This document shows, in pieces, positions 52,419 through 59,839 of a DNA stretch of 64,000 nucleotides (within the stretch, counting starts at the first letter, position 1; every line of letters begins with the position of its first letter). The DNA is from G965215045 sp965215045 (lineage in GTDB: Bacteria; Pseudomonadota; Gammaproteobacteria; JABABF01), in contig OZ244031.1 in NCBI GenBank assembly GCA_965215045.1, forward strand, positions 558,001 to 622,000, written 5' to 3'. A program made the translations under genes and the position numbers. The notes under the pieces are model-generated. The model saw nothing but the letters and a program-made list of their open reading frames with translations, did not search any database and had not been told where the DNA came from.

Positions 52419-53189
52419 TCAGCGCGCCCTGCGTGAGCGACGCGGCTGCACCCATTCCTGGAATTCCTCGCGGCTCAGTGCCCCGTCCTCGTTGCGGTCC
52501 GCCTTTTGGAAGAGCTCTGCAGTATCCATCCCGTAGAGGGCCATGAGCCCCAGCTTCTTCTCCTGTCTGTCCAGGTAACCATCTCCATCGCGGTCGGCAT
52601 CGCGGAAATGTTGCCGGGCCGCTGCACGCGCCTCCTCCAGTTCCAGCGCGTTATCGCCGTTTGCATCCAGTCGGCCAAACATTTCCTCGACCCGGGCGTG
52701 ATGACGTGACTTCTTGCCGCCCGCGAATTCTTCCAGGCTGAGAACCCCGTCACTGTCCCGGTCATGGGTGTAAAACCGCCGCAGGGCGAAATTCGTATTC
52801 TCCCCGGGGCTGATCCTGCCGTCCCGGTTCAGATCCCAGAGCATTGTGCCGTGATGCTTCTTGCTCTTGCCGCCGGCGTATTTGCTGCTCTTGTGGCACT
52901 TGCCACCCATGCGCTTCTTGCAACCGCCCATCTTGTGGCCGCAGGCGCTCTTGTGGCCGCGGGTGCTCTTGTGGCTGCAGGCACTCTTATGACCACAGGC
53001 ACCCTTGTGGTAGCCGTGACAGCCGGTGCGGCCGTACATCGGCCCCCGGTGATGCATGGCGCTATGGGCTCCCATGAAATGGGCGCGCATGAGCGCATGC
53101 CGTTTCGTCGCCATACTGCCGAAGACATAGCCGCTGGTTAACAAAACCACGGCGACGCCGAGTGCAATCAGAACGTTGCCAATTTTCAT
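52419..53189 (-). CDS. Membrane-anchored EF-hand protein with a His/Cys-rich repeat region
   Basis: 256 residues. An N-terminal hydrophobic segment (VLIALGVAVVLLTSGYVFG) acts as anchor or signal. Residues about 50–110 are His, Cys, Lys and Gly rich, with repeats of GHKSAC (CGHKSACSHKSTRGHKSACG), a likely metal-binding stretch. Then come five EF-hand loops: DLNRDGRISPGE, DRDSDGVLSLEE, DANGDNALELEE, DRDGDGYLDRQE and DRNEDGALSREE. The C-terminus is basic. It is probably periplasmic and binds Ca2+ and perhaps transition metals. No enzymatic domain is seen and its partner is unknown. Confidence 0.85.
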   Translation of the reverse strand: MKIGNVLIALGVAVVLLTSGYVFGSMATKRHALMRAHFMGAHSAMHHRGPMYGRTGCHGYHKGACGHKSACSHKSTRGHKSACGHKMGGCKKRMGGKCHKSSKYAGGKSKKHHGTMLWDLNRDGRISPGENTNFALRRFYTHDRDSDGVLSLEEFAGGKKSRHHARVEEMFGRLDANGDNALELEEARAAARQHFRDADRDGDGYLDRQEKKLGLMALYGMDTAELFQKADRNEDGALSREEFQEWVQPRRSRRAR

Positions 53190-53298
53190 AATGGTATTCC
53201 CCCTTGCAAGGACAGGCTATTTTCCCATACAACCCTTTATACGCAACCGGCGGACTGCATCCCTCACCCCCGCACCCCTTATGCCCCCCTCTCTATCT

Positions 53299-53425
53299 GC
53301 GCCTACTCGCCTCGCCCCCGCACCTCCCCTCTTCTGCGCCTACTCGCCTCACCCCCGCACCTCCCCCTCACGCCTACTCGCCTCGCCCCCGCACCTCCCC
53401 TCTTCTGCGCCCACTCGCCTCGCTC
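53299..53425 (+). repeat. C/T-rich tandem repeat, about 3.5 units of 34–37 bp
   Basis: Units starting GCCTACTCGCCTC lie at 53301, 53338 and 53372, with a partial unit at 53409 (GCCCACTCG). Nearly every base from 53260 to 53430 on the plus strand is C, T or the G of CG, a strong strand asymmetry. It sits between the divergent EF-hand and enoyl-CoA hydratase genes, 59 bp before the latter's start. Peptides read from it are low-complexity and not taken as genes. Confidence 0.85.
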
Positions 53426-53483
53426 CCTGCATAAAAGCGGGAGTTCGTGTATGGTATGGAATGCGCTAAAGACAGGAACCCCC

Positions 53484-54314
53484 ATGCCCGTTGTACTGAT
53501 CGAAAAACCGGAAAAATACATTCGTATCATCCGTCTCAACCGGCCGCAAAAGCTGAATGCGATGAATGCCGAACTGATGCAGGAACTGTTCGACTGCTTC
53601 ACCCGGGTCAGCGAGGACAACGAGTGCCGGGTCGCCATCCTCACGGGCCAGGGGCGTGGCTTCTGTTCCGGCCTGGACCTGGACGACTCCGGGATGATCC
53701 CCAATGTCCAGGGCCTGACGATCCCGCAACTGTCCATACATGCCGTACGCCATTTCTCACGGGTGGTGCCCGCGATGCGCGCCATGCGCCAGCCGGTGGT
53801 CTGCGCGATCAACGGCCCGGCCTACGGCGGCGGCATGTGCCTGTGCCTGGGCGCGGACATCCGTATCGCCGCGCGTTCGGCGCGCTTCAACAGCACCGGC
53901 ATCGTCAACGGGCTCACCAGCACCGAACTCGGTGCCAGCTGGATCCTGCCGCGCCTGATCGGTGCCTCGCGCGCCAGCGAGATCATGCTCAGCGGCCGGG
54001 AAGTAGAGGCCGGGGAAGCCGAGCGCATCGGTCTCGTCGCCCGCACGGTCGATGACGAACAACTGATGGAGGATACGATGCAGACGGCGCAACGCATCTG
54101 CGAATTGAGTCCGCTGGGCGTGCAAATGACCAAGCGCCTGTGCTGGAGCAACTTGGAAGTATCCAGCATGGAGGCGGCGATCGACTTCGAAGACCGCAAC
54201 CAGCTGCTGCTGGGCGTGACCACCAACCTCGAAGAAGCCAAGCGGGCGCGCCGGGAAAAACGCCAACCGGTGTACGAAGACCGCCCGACGATCTGGCCCG
54301 AGAAATTCGGTTGA
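53484..54314 (+). CDS. Enoyl-CoA hydratase/isomerase family protein
   Basis: Crotonase-fold enzyme of 276 residues from ATG 53484 (MPVVLIEKPEKYIRIIRLNR); eleven further in-frame codons upstream look non-coding. Oxyanion-hole motifs: GQGRGFCSGLDLDD and CAINGPAYGGGMCLCLGADI. The region normally bearing the catalytic Glu is NGLTSTELGASWILPRLIGA. The active-site pattern fits an enoyl-CoA hydratase, but isomerases look alike. Its stop lies next to the acyl-CoA synthetase frame (possible TTG start at 54311), so the two form an operon for activation and degradation of some acyl-CoA. Confidence 0.88.
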   Translation: MPVVLIEKPEKYIRIIRLNRPQKLNAMNAELMQELFDCFTRVSEDNECRVAILTGQGRGFCSGLDLDDSGMIPNVQGLTIPQLSIHAVRHFSRVVPAMRAMRQPVVCAINGPAYGGGMCLCLGADIRIAARSARFNSTGIVNGLTSTELGASWILPRLIGASRASEIMLSGREVEAGEAERIGLVARTVDDEQLMEDTMQTAQRICELSPLGVQMTKRLCWSNLEVSSMEAAIDFEDRNQLLLGVTTNLEEAKRARREKRQPVYEDRPTIWPEKFG

Positions 54315-54379
54315 GCGCGGCTTCACAGGACCTCGACCCCGGTGCCGAATTGCGCACCCGCGAACCGCACAATCCAGCC

Positions 54380-56008
54380 GTGAACGCCCGCACTTTCAGC
54401 ATCGCCGACTCCTTCGAGACCGTGGTCGACACCGCACCGGAACGCCCGGCGGTAACCGCCGGCGAACAGCGCCGCAGCTATGCCGAACTCGAAGCGCGCT
54501 GCAACCGCTGCGCCCACCACCTGCAAAGCGCCGGCATCGGCGCCCGGGATCATGTGGGCATTTACGCACGCAATCGCATGGAATGGGTCGAGGCGATGAT
54601 GGCCACCTACAAGCTGCGCGCCGTACCCATCAACATCAACTACCGCTACATGGCCGAAGAACTGCGCTACATGTTTGACAACGCCGAGCTCAAGGCACTG
54701 GTGTACGAATGCAGTTATGCCCCGCGGGTCACCGAGGCGCGCACAGGGCAGTTCGCCCCCGGTGCGCTGCTCGTCCTGGCAGATGAGGCCGGCACCGAAG
54801 ACCCGGGCAACGACGCCATCGCCTGGGAGACCGCACTGGCCGCCGCCTCTCCCGAACGCGACTTCGCACCCCGCAGCGACGACGATCTCTACATTCTCTA
54901 CACCGGCGGTACCACCGGCTATCCCAAGGGTACGATGTGGCGCCACGAGGACATCTTTTTCGCCGCACTGATGGGCGGCAACCCGCTGGGTGAACCGGTC
55001 AAGACGCCCGCGGAGCTATCCGGGATCGTGCGCGACGGCACACCCATGACCGTGGTGTGCTGTGCGCCGATGATGCACGGCGGCGGCTCCTGGATCACTA
55101 AGATCGTCCTGCTCTCCGGGGGTGCGATCACCCTCTACTGCGAAGCCCATTTCGATGCGCACAAGGTGCTGCGCCTGGTGGAAGAACAAAAACCCATGTC
55201 CCTGATGGTGGTCGGCGATGCGATGGCGCGGCCGCTGGCCGATGCCATGGAAGAGCACCAGTACGAACTCTCCACGCTGGTCTCGTTCGGCACCGGCGGG
55301 GCGATGCTCTCCCCGACACTCAAACGCCGGCTGCACCGCCTGCTGCCCCATGCCATGATCCTGGACAGTTTTGGTGCCTCCGAGACCGGTCGCCTGGGCA
55401 GCGTGGAAGACCTGAGCGGTGCCGACGATCGCATCCGTTTCAAAATGCACGATGATGCCGCCGTGCTCGATGAAAACCTGCAAGCCATTGCCCCGGGCAG
55501 CGAACAGACCGGCATCCTCTGCTGCCGCGGATACATCCCCCTGGGCTATTACAAGGACGAGGAAAAAAACGCCAGCACCTTCGTCACCGACGCAGACGGT
55601 GTACGCTGGGTAGTGACCGGCGACCATGCGCGCGTGCATCCCGACGGCACGGTGGAACTCCTGGGACGGGGGTCCCAATGCATCAACTCCGGTGGCGAAA
55701 AAATCTTTCCCGAAGAAGTGGAAGGTGTGCTCAAACAACACCCCGCCGTCTATGATGCCGTGGTGGTCGGCGCCCCGCACGAACGTTTCGGCCAGCAGGT
55801 GACCGCCGTGGTGCAAGCGGCAAAAGGCACCCGTCCGAGCCTGGAAGAACTGCAGGCCCACTGCAAGGAACTGCTCTCCGATTACAAGTGCCCGCGGGCA
55901 CTGGTGCTCAGCGAACAGTGCCCGCGCACCCCGCCGGGCAAACCCGACTACCGCGCCGCAAGGGCACTGGCCTACGCCGCACTCGGAGTCACCGACAACA
56001 CACCATAG
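54380..56008 (+). CDS. Acyl-CoA synthetase (AMP-forming)
   Basis: ANL-family adenylate-forming enzyme, about 542 residues if started at GTG 54380 (NARTFSIADSFETVVDTAPE). An alternative TTG at 54311 would overlap the hydratase stop and couple the two; the start is uncertain. Motifs: LYILYTGGTTGYPKGTMWRH (P-loop A3), LVSFGTGGAMLSPTLK, DSFGASETGRLGSV (A5), WVVTGDHARVHPDGTVELLG (A7), RGSQCINSGGEKIFPEEVEG (A8) and the C-terminal catalytic Lys in TPPGKPDYRAAR (A10). Substrate probably a fatty or other organic acid; not identifiable from sequence. Confidence 0.9.
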   Translation: MNARTFSIADSFETVVDTAPERPAVTAGEQRRSYAELEARCNRCAHHLQSAGIGARDHVGIYARNRMEWVEAMMATYKLRAVPININYRYMAEELRYMFDNAELKALVYECSYAPRVTEARTGQFAPGALLVLADEAGTEDPGNDAIAWETALAAASPERDFAPRSDDDLYILYTGGTTGYPKGTMWRHEDIFFAALMGGNPLGEPVKTPAELSGIVRDGTPMTVVCCAPMMHGGGSWITKIVLLSGGAITLYCEAHFDAHKVLRLVEEQKPMSLMVVGDAMARPLADAMEEHQYELSTLVSFGTGGAMLSPTLKRRLHRLLPHAMILDSFGASETGRLGSVEDLSGADDRIRFKMHDDAAVLDENLQAIAPGSEQTGILCCRGYIPLGYYKDEEKNASTFVTDADGVRWVVTGDHARVHPDGTVELLGRGSQCINSGGEKIFPEEVEGVLKQHPAVYDAVVVGAPHERFGQQVTAVVQAAKGTRPSLEELQAHCKELLSDYKCPRALVLSEQCPRTPPGKPDYRAARALAYAALGVTDNTP

Positions 56009-56137
56009 GGGCACCGTAGGGCGGAACGCACCGGGACGGGCCTTGCCACGCCACGCCCACGCCCCCCCACCCCACACACACAGTGAAACGCCCCGGGAAA
56101 TATCGCACTTCCCCGCCGGCCACAGGGAACGCTGCGG

Positions 56138-56143
56138 TATAAT
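56138..56143 (+). promoter_or_regulatory. TATAAT box 7 bp before the metE start
   Basis: A perfect TATAAT lies so close to ATG 56151 that a transcript starting 6–8 bases downstream would be leaderless or nearly so. There is no Shine-Dalgarno before the ATG (TTTTTTGC). No good -35 was found, so this may be chance. Confidence 0.4.
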
Positions 56144-56150
56144 TTTTTGC

Positions 56151-58493
56151 ATGGGCGAAATTAACATTCACACGCACAACCTGGGCTATCCGCGCATCGG
56201 AGAAATGCGCGAACTCAAGCGCGCAGTCGAAGCGTACTGGAACGGTAAATCCTCGCGCGAGGAATTGCAGGCGGCGGCCGCGGAACTGCGTCAGCGCAAC
56301 TGGCACAAACAGCAGGACGCCGGCATCGGGCTCGTGCCCAGCAACGATTTCAGCTTGTACGACCAGGTGCTGGACCTCTCCTGCATGGTCGGCAATATCC
56401 CGCCGCGCTTCGGCTGGAAAGGCGGTGCAGTCGAGCTGGACACCAGCTTCCTGGTCGCCCGCGGCGAGCGCAGCCGGGTCGCTACCGACACCGCCCGGGA
56501 TGCGAACCAGGCACCGGCCTTCGCCAGCGAGATGACCAAGTGGTTTGACACCAACTACCACTACATCGCCCCCGAGTTTCAGCAGGACACCCGGTTCGCA
56601 CTCAGCACCCGCAAACCGGTGGAGGATTTTCTCGAGGCCAAAGCCCTGGGTATCCAGACCAAGCCGGTGCTGCTGGGCCCGGCCAGCTACCTCACGCTGG
56701 GCAAGGTGCACGATGCGCAAAACCCCGACTTCGATCGCTTCGAACTCTTTCGGGGCCTGCTGCCCGTCTACCTGGAAGTGCTGCAACAGCTGGCCCAGGC
56801 GGGCGCCGAGTGGGTGCAGATCGACGAACCCATCCTCTCCCTGGACCTGCAAGCACGACAACAAGAAATCCTCGCCGACGCCTGCGAAGCCTTTGCCCGG
56901 CAGCTGCCCGATCTCAAGATCCTCGTGGCGAACTATTTCGGCCCGCTGGGTGACAACCTGGAGCTCGCCTGCAAGCTGCCCTGCACCGCCCTGCACATCG
57001 ATGGCGTGCGCGGTGCCGATGAAGTCGAAACCGTCGCCCGCACACTGCCCGCAGAACGCACTCTCTCCCTGGGCGTCGTCGACGGACGCAACATCTGGAA
57101 GAATGACTACGAGGCATCGCTGGTGCTCATCCGCAAGGTGCAGGAACTGCGCCCGGACACCCCGCTGCTTCTGGCACCCTCCTGCTCGCTGCTGCATTGC
57201 CCCATCACCCTGCAGAACGAGACCCGGATGGACGGAGAGCTCAAGAACTGGCTGGCCTTCGCCGATGAGAAACTGGTCGAGCTGTGCGAACTGGCACAAC
57301 TCGCCCGCGCAGAGAATGCCCAGACCGCACTCGAGGCCAATCGCAGTGCCTGGGATGCGCGCAGAAACAGCACGCGCATCCACGATCCCGAGGTCAAAGA
57401 ACGGGTGGCGGGCATCCGGCCCCGGCATCTCAAACGCCACAGCCCTTTTGCCGCGCGCCAGGCCAGGCAGCGCGAACGACTGGGGCTGCCGCTGTTTCCC
57501 ACCACCACCATCGGCTCCTTCCCCCAGACACAGGAAGTGCGCACAGCGCGCGCCCAATGGCGCAAGGGCGAACTCTCTGCAGCGAAATACCAGGAGTTTC
57601 TCGAACAGCAGACCCGGGCCTGCGTGGAGTTCCAGCAGGAGATCGGCATCGACATGCCCGTGCACGGCGAGTTCGAACGCAACGACATGGTGGAATACTT
57701 CGGCGAACAGCTGACCGGCTTCACCTCCACCCAACACGGCTGGGTGCAGAGTTACGGCTCCCGCGGCGTCAAGCCCCCGGTCATCTTCGGCGACATCAGC
57801 CGGCCGGAACCCATGACCATCGCCTGGTCCCGGTATGCCAAATCCCTGACCGACAAGCCGATCAAGGGCATGCTCACCGGCCCCGTCACCATCCTGCAAT
57901 GGAGCTTCGTGCGCGATGATCAACCCAGGGAACAGACCGCACGCCAGATCGCACTCGCCATCCGCGAGGAAGTCACCGACTTAGAGGCCGAGGGCATCGC
58001 CGCCATCCAGATCGACGAGCCGGCCTTCCGCGAAGGCCTGCCGCTGCGCCGTGCCGACTGGGCGGCCTACCTGCAATGGGCCGTCGAATGTTTCAGGCTC
58101 AGTTCCAGTGCCGTCACCGACGAAACCCAGATTCACACCCACATGTGTTACTCCGAGTTCAATGACATCATCGAGGCGATCGCAGACCTGGACGCCGATG
58201 TCATCACCATCGAGACCGCCCGCTCCAACATGGAACTCCTGGATGCCTTCGCGGCCTTCCAGTATCCCGCGGAAATCGGCCCCGGTGTCTACGATATCCA
58301 TTCCCCGCGGGTGCCCGACACCGGCGAGATGCAACGCCTGATGCACAAGGCCCAGGAAGTGCTGCCCAGGGAAAACCTCTGGGTCAATCCGGACTGCGGC
58401 CTCAAGACCCGCCAGTGGGAGGAAGTCAAGCTGGCATTGCAAAACATGGTGGAATGTGCCCGGCAGCTGCGCCAGGCCGCCGATCCCTCCTGA
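56151..58493 (+). CDS. metE: 5-methyltetrahydropteroyltriglutamate–homocysteine methyltransferase (cobalamin-independent)
   Basis: Makes methionine without vitamin B12. 780 residues from ATG 56151 (MGEINIHTHNLGYPRIGEMR), the normal MetE start. Two-barrel enzyme: N-terminal barrel with VLLGPASYLTLGK and IDEPILSLDL; C-terminal barrel with FPTTTIGSFPQTQEVRTAR, IQIDEPAFREGLPLRRADW, and zinc ligands in THMCYSEFND (His and Cys) and VNPDCGLKTR (Cys). Length is normal. No corrinoid or SAM riboswitch was recognised in 56009–56150. Confidence 0.96.
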   Translation: MGEINIHTHNLGYPRIGEMRELKRAVEAYWNGKSSREELQAAAAELRQRNWHKQQDAGIGLVPSNDFSLYDQVLDLSCMVGNIPPRFGWKGGAVELDTSFLVARGERSRVATDTARDANQAPAFASEMTKWFDTNYHYIAPEFQQDTRFALSTRKPVEDFLEAKALGIQTKPVLLGPASYLTLGKVHDAQNPDFDRFELFRGLLPVYLEVLQQLAQAGAEWVQIDEPILSLDLQARQQEILADACEAFARQLPDLKILVANYFGPLGDNLELACKLPCTALHIDGVRGADEVETVARTLPAERTLSLGVVDGRNIWKNDYEASLVLIRKVQELRPDTPLLLAPSCSLLHCPITLQNETRMDGELKNWLAFADEKLVELCELAQLARAENAQTALEANRSAWDARRNSTRIHDPEVKERVAGIRPRHLKRHSPFAARQARQRERLGLPLFPTTTIGSFPQTQEVRTARAQWRKGELSAAKYQEFLEQQTRACVEFQQEIGIDMPVHGEFERNDMVEYFGEQLTGFTSTQHGWVQSYGSRGVKPPVIFGDISRPEPMTIAWSRYAKSLTDKPIKGMLTGPVTILQWSFVRDDQPREQTARQIALAIREEVTDLEAEGIAAIQIDEPAFREGLPLRRADWAAYLQWAVECFRLSSSAVTDETQIHTHMCYSEFNDIIEAIADLDADVITIETARSNMELLDAFAAFQYPAEIGPGVYDIHSPRVPDTGEMQRLMHKAQEVLPRENLWVNPDCGLKTRQWEEVKLALQNMVECARQLRQAADPS

Positions 58494-58524
58494 AGGCCCG
58501 CCCGAAGTTTAAGAGTTACTCGCC

Positions 58525-58552
58525 CCGGCACTTCCTCCGCGTTTGGGGGGCA
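58525..58552. repeat. 28-bp direct repeat, left copy (flanks the methyltransferase/GHKL island)
   Basis: CCCCGGCAC, then seven variable bases (TTCCTCC), then GCGTTTGGGGGG. It matches 62876–62903 with three mismatches. It lies between the metE stop and the end of the methyltransferase gene, 20 bp from the latter. It could be a recombination or integration site, or a REP-like hairpin. Confidence 0.75.
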
Positions 58553-58572
58553 ATAGTGACCGGCATAAAGAA

Positions 58573-59817
58573 TTACGCCGCTTTTTGAAATGTGAGAATC
58601 ACCTCGCGACGCATACGGCCACTGAGTGCAGCGGAATCTTCTTGTGTCGATGGTGGCGGCAGGTAGCGCCGATTTGCCGGCAATTCCCGGAAACTCTTAT
58701 CTGTACAGCCCAACCCTACTTCATCTGCAACACATCTCACAATCAAAGAATTGCGTATGAATGTGCCTCGTATTGTGTTGTCACCAACCACGTACACTGC
58801 TTTGCCACCGCTGACAAGCACTCTGGCCGTTTCCTTTACAGTGTCCCGGATATCGTCAATATACCGAAGCAGTATGGCCTCGTGTCGCTTTTCCAGCTCG
58901 GGACGTAATTCCAGTCGGGAGAGAACATCCAAGGCAGCCTGCTGGTTGTCTTCTGCATCCGCCCCCTTTTCCGTCCCTATACTCTCAGACCTGATGCCAC
59001 GTAACTCGTGGATTGAATAACCCATCCAGACCAAGGAAAATTTACTGCACCTCAAATAATCGATTGCATTAAGGTACGGTGGAGATGTGATGACCAAGTC
59101 AATCGATCCGTCCTGCAAAGGCAAATGGCGGGCATCACCTTCATAGACCTTGGCAGGCGGTCCAGAATCATCCCCATTGTGAATACAATTCTTTGCCACG
59201 TAACTGACGGCAGATAAAAACTTGCGAAAAGGCTTTGCGGGTGCGCGTGCGAAAACCCGGTGCGGTCGGCTGTGCGACAAATCCATGGCCCTCGACGCCC
59301 CTGACTGCTTGCTGATGATAAGACGCGAAAAAGCACACCACAAAACATCCCTGACTGTTGCATCTTCAACTTCGGAAATGGCTTTGGCAAGTGCTGCAAG
59401 TTGACGACGTGCATAGTCATCAAACCAATACCGGGTAAATTTCCGGGTTTCATCATCTGCATCCCTGGGGTATGCATTCCGCTTCGGCAGCGATTTAAAA
59501 ATAGAACGAGCGTTTGCCAAAACCTTATCGGCTGCTGCTTTTGCCTGCTGTAAATCAATGGGGGTCGTCCACACCTTGGAAATTAAAACCGCCAAGGGAT
59601 CCACATCGTTGCCGATTGCCCGATGTCCCATGAAATGTGCTACCGCAAGCACGGTACCGGAACCGGACATCGGGTCAAGAACACGTAGAGGTTTCTCGCT
59701 CTGCCCATTCTCCAAGACCTTCAAGGCCAAGCCTGGGGCCATACGTGCCGGAAACGGATGCACCGGTTCCCGCCCCAATATCGAGCGAACCGTTTTGTGG
59801 TCTGCTTGATGCGTCAT
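58573..59817 (-). CDS. Site-specific DNA methyltransferase (TSPPY type)
   Basis: 414 residues from ATG 59817, which has GAGGGG about 10 bases upstream; a GTG six bases earlier is also possible. The SAM motif RVLDPMSGSGTVLAVAHFMG comes near residue 47, after VHPFPARMAPGLALKVLE. The catalytic motif LVITSPPYLNAIDYLRCSKF comes near residue 245. TSPPY usually marks N4-cytosine (sometimes N6-adenine) methyltransferases acting on double-stranded DNA. The segment between them may hold target recognition. It is 22 bp downstream of the GHKL gene on the same strand, pointing to a restriction–modification-like operon. Clearly lower GC than metE. Confidence 0.88.
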   Translation of the reverse strand: MTHQADHKTVRSILGREPVHPFPARMAPGLALKVLENGQSEKPLRVLDPMSGSGTVLAVAHFMGHRAIGNDVDPLAVLISKVWTTPIDLQQAKAAADKVLANARSIFKSLPKRNAYPRDADDETRKFTRYWFDDYARRQLAALAKAISEVEDATVRDVLWCAFSRLIISKQSGASRAMDLSHSRPHRVFARAPAKPFRKFLSAVSYVAKNCIHNGDDSGPPAKVYEGDARHLPLQDGSIDLVITSPPYLNAIDYLRCSKFSLVWMGYSIHELRGIRSESIGTEKGADAEDNQQAALDVLSRLELRPELEKRHEAILLRYIDDIRDTVKETARVLVSGGKAVYVVGDNTIRGTFIRNSLIVRCVADEVGLGCTDKSFRELPANRRYLPPPSTQEDSAALSGRMRREVILTFQKAA

Positions 59818-59839
59818 ATCCACCCCTCAAATTCTATTA

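Noticed and set aside
53176..53469. Plus-strand ORF over the C/T-rich repeats
   Set aside because: It encodes a repetitive Pro/Ser/Leu peptide produced by the DNA repeat and has no family resemblance.
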